29,723 nucleotides of DNA from NCBI GenBank assembly GCA_043819035.1, contig JBDRFD010000002.1:1-29723 (forward strand), in the 5' to 3' direction. Below, piece after piece: positions 27,840 through 29,723 of this stretch (positions within the stretch are counted from its first letter, which is position 1; the number at the start of each line of letters is the position of its first letter). The DNA is from UBA2144 sp043819035 (GTDB taxonomy: Bacteria; Patescibacteriota; Gracilibacteria; Peribacterales; Peribacteraceae). The notes below the pieces were generated by a model. That model worked only from the letters and a program-made list of their open reading frames with translations. It was not told the origin of the DNA and ran no database searches. A program made the translations under genes and the position numbers.

Positions 27840-28846
27840 AGTTTCTTTCCGATGTACTCTGCAAGTTCCACCAGTCTTTCGCTATACCCCCACTCATTGT
27901 CATACCAAGCGAGTGTCTTAACGAGTGTAACTCCATTCTCTGTTTTAACTTTTGTACTCGGTGCATCGATGATAGAACTTCTGGAATCCCCGACAAAATC
28001 GATTAGAACGAGCGGACGATCTTCGTAACCTAGGATACCTTTCATAGATCCTTCCGAGGCTTTCTTGAATGCTGCGTTCACTGCTTCTGCGGTTGTATCT
28101 TTCTCAACAACGCACGTGAGGTCTGTGATGCTTCCGGTCAATGTTGGAGTCCTTATAGCCATTCCATCGAGCTTTCCGGCAAGCTCTGGGAGTACAAGAC
28201 CTACTGCCTTGGCAGCACCTGTGGTGGTTGGAATCAAGTTGACCATAGCGGAGCGTGCACGTCTCCAGTCCTTATCTGGGCCATCTACGATCTTCTGTGA
28301 GCTTGTGACGCTGTGAATCGTAGTCATGAAGCCCTGCTGGATCGTGAAGCTGTCGTGAAGGACTTTGGCCATGGGAGCTAAGCAGTTTGTGGTACAAGAA
28401 GCATTGGAAATGATGTTCATACTTGGCTCATAAGTCTCGTGATTCACTCCCATTACAAATGTTCCATCAATTTCATCTTTGCCGGGAGCAGAGAGAATTA
28501 CCTTCTTGGCTCCTGCATCAATATGCTTCTGAGCGCCTTCACGCTTGCGAAAGACTCCCGTGCATTCCAGAACAACATCTACTTTCATTTCTTTGTGCGG
28601 AAGCTCAACCGGATCTTTTATGCTCGTCATTTTGATAGTCCCGAATTTCCCTGATATAGAATCCTCACTCGCTTTCACGCCACAGTCAAAGTGTCCATAT
28701 GCGCTATCCCACTCCAAAAGGTGAGCCAGCATGTCATTTGGGGATAAGTCATTTATGAGCACAACCTTAATATCAGGATGTTTTTCGGAAATGATTCTAA
28801 GTGCCTGGCGACCTATGCGTCCGAATCCGTTTATGGCGATGTTCAT
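27836..28846 (-). CDS. gap: Glyceraldehyde-3-phosphate dehydrogenase
   Basis: 336 aa glycolytic enzyme, NAD-dependent, converting glyceraldehyde-3-phosphate to 1,3-bisphosphoglycerate in the cytosol. Rossmann motif INGFGRIGR (5-13), Asp33 in INDLS suggesting NAD preference, catalytic Cys151 in SNASCTTNCLAP, the His-containing HSVTSSQKIVDGP segment, RRARSAMVNLIPTTTGAAKAVG, and the C-terminal WYDNEWGYS. Complete and normal length. Monocistronic; no other glycolytic gene adjoins it. A decayed copy of its last codons lies at 26606-26677. Confidence 0.98.
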   Translation of the reverse strand: MNIAINGFGRIGRQALRIISEKHPDIKVVLINDLSPNDMLAHLLEWDSAYGHFDCGVKASEDSISGKFGTIKMTSIKDPVELPHKEMKVDVVLECTGVFRKREGAQKHIDAGAKKVILSAPGKDEIDGTFVMGVNHETYEPSMNIISNASCTTNCLAPMAKVLHDSFTIQQGFMTTIHSVTSSQKIVDGPDKDWRRARSAMVNLIPTTTGAAKAVGLVLPELAGKLDGMAIRTPTLTGSITDLTCVVEKDTTAEAVNAAFKKASEGSMKGILGYEDRPLVLIDFVGDSRSSIIDAPSTKVKTENGVTLVKTLAWYDNEWGYSERLVELAEYIGKKL

Positions 28847-28884
28847 GAAAGAGAGGGGAATGCTGTTGTAACTGTAGCATTAGT

Positions 28885-28972
28885 AAATCCCAAACTACAA
28901 ATCCCAAATCCCAAATCTAAGAATGAAGAACTCCAAGCCCTCTTGTGATTTGGGTTTTGTATGTTGGGATTT
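28885..28972. repeat. Heptamer inverted repeat AAATCCC/GGGATTT
   Basis: AAATCCC, AAACTAC, AAATCCC, AAATCCC, AAATCTA (28885-28919), then after 25 nt GTGATTT, GGGTTTT, GTATGTT, GGGATTT (28945-28972), each set in strict 7-nt phase and mutually complementary. It fills the gap between gap and the next gene, and its right arm touches that gene's stop codon. Confidence 0.92.
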
Positions 28973-29723
28973 ACAGTTCCTCGTACTCTTTCATAATAAG
29001 CAGTGTATCCTCCTCCAGAAGAGGCGATTCACACACAAGTGATCCGCCAATTTTCCTTTTCTTTAATACTTTCAGAAACTCCTTCCACTTCGCATCGCTC
29101 TGTTTAAGCGGGATATGCTTGCGCTCGCCTTTGGCCGTGTAAGCAATACCGGAATAATGCAGATGCATTTCTTTAAGTGACTTCTTTCCTAAATACTTCT
29201 CATATAGGTCAAAGATCTCATTAAACTCTTTGGTGGAATTGAATCCTCCATTCGTCCGTGCATGTAAGTGAGCCGTATCAACACAAGGGTAGATATCGAA
29301 TCCCCTGCTAATCTTGAGGACTTCCTCAAGCGTTCCAAACTGCGTACCTTTCCCCATCGTCTCGAATGCCAGATTGACGTTGGGGAAGAGTTTATCGCGA
29401 TGCCTCATGATGTCTGCTGTGGCTTTTAGAACGTTCTTGAAGGCCTTTTCAGGCTCCATGCCCAGATAAAATGCCGGATGGACGCAGACGGAGTGCGCAC
29501 CTGCTAATTCGGCCATTTGTAGGGCCCTGAGGATTCTCTTCTTGCTCGCTGTGAGCTTCTCTGGCTCCTTTGCGTTGAGATTGACGAAATAAGGAGCGTG
29601 TACAGTTAAATACATGTTTAAATCTTCAGCGACCTTACGGATCTCCTCCATATGCTTGGGAGCATTGGGGACGCGTTGCACCCATTCAATCTCCATTGCT
29701 GTTATCCCGAGATCATGCGCACG
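28971..29723 (-). CDS. Endonuclease IV-like TIM-barrel protein (5' end outside window)
   Basis: Xylose-isomerase/AP-endonuclease superfamily. The frame is open to the window edge; the codons before the first internal ATG (29696) read RAHDLGITA and lead into MEIEWVQRVPN, typical interior sequence, so the true start lies beyond 29723. Metal-ligand positions are visible in VHAPYFVNL, SVCVHPAFYLG, LAFETMG, CVDTAHLHAR, MHLHYSG and LVCESPLL. Endonuclease IV would nick DNA at abasic sites in base-excision repair using a trinuclear zinc site. Sugar isomerases share the fold, but the GE(R)KH-IPL and ESP pattern favours the Nfo branch. The stop overlaps a heptamer repeat arm. Confidence 0.85.
   Translation of the reverse strand, partial: RAHDLGITAMEIEWVQRVPNAPKHMEEIRKVAEDLNMYLTVHAPYFVNLNAKEPEKLTASKKRILRALQMAELAGAHSVCVHPAFYLGMEPEKAFKNVLKATADIMRHRDKLFPNVNLAFETMGKGTQFGTLEEVLKISRGFDIYPCVDTAHLHARTNGGFNSTKEFNEIFDLYEKYLGKKSLKEMHLHYSGIAYTAKGERKHIPLKQSDAKWKEFLKVLKKRKIGGSLVCESPLLEEDTLLIMKEYEEL

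Overview
The window looks like a chromosomal stretch from a small-genome bacterium of the Patescibacteria/CPR type, possibly Peregrinibacteria-like. This is an inference from gene content: a VanW-like protein, a proline-rich anchored DsbA, an orphan PilC/GspF half-domain, many lineage-specific coiled-coil or proline-rich proteins, divergent MurE motifs, and few operons. TGA is used as stop at several genes, so the code is standard and not the UGA=Gly code of Gracilibacteria. Few genes have a Shine-Dalgarno sequence. Many instead have a TANNNT -10-like hexamer exactly 6-7 nt before the ATG, which points to leaderless transcripts.

Layout. 1-2.3 kb: 3' part of a MurE-type ligase, rnhB, a small unknown gene. 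2.3-4.4 kb: repeat-rich DNA, then an AT-rich arsenic cassette (arsR with an ATCAA-N6-TTGAT operator, then an ACR3 efflux pump). 4.4-8.0 kb: a VUT/YhhQ transporter, a secreted Arg/Gln-rich protein, recG. 8.0-9.8 kb: a candidate attenuator (Met-rich leader peptide, antiterminator, intrinsic terminator) ahead of a YkgJ-like Cys-cluster protein translationally coupled to a divergent SAM-hydrolase-like protein. 9.9-13.8 kb: a poly-proline protein, an IS200-like element, a PilC N-domain membrane protein, a lipoprotein, a DsbA-like oxidoreductase. 13.9-17.8 kb: a VanW protein, tRNA-Phe, a tRNA-Ala remnant, tRNA-Ala(CGC), and a large serine recombinase whose frame runs into the tRNA, followed by a mosaic of inverted fragments. 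17.8-22.4 kb: a two-gene operon (111 aa and 1214 aa) bracketed by inverted 95/96-bp elements, then an ArsR-type regulator. 22.4-26.3 kb: obg, an unknown gene, CIRCE-controlled dnaK. 26.3-29.7 kb: a scrambled interval holding extra copies of the dnaK tail and a dead fragment of gap, then intact gap and a partial endonuclease-IV-like gene.

The most unusual features are these. (1) Heptanucleotide-periodic repeats of about six different words occur at seven places, two of them in frame inside murE and recG. (2) A methionine-codon attenuator precedes a possible SAM-metabolism gene. (3) A 22-bp inverted-repeat-bounded segment of shuffled recombinase fragments lies beside the serine recombinase. (4) The dnaK-gap junction has been duplicated and has decayed. 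(5) The putative leaderless promoters share one fixed spacing.

Housekeeping genes (murE, rnhB, recG, obg, dnaK, gap) are interleaved with accessory genes, and GC-rich hairpins sit in most intergenic gaps. All functional calls are made by reading the sequence; no database search was run.
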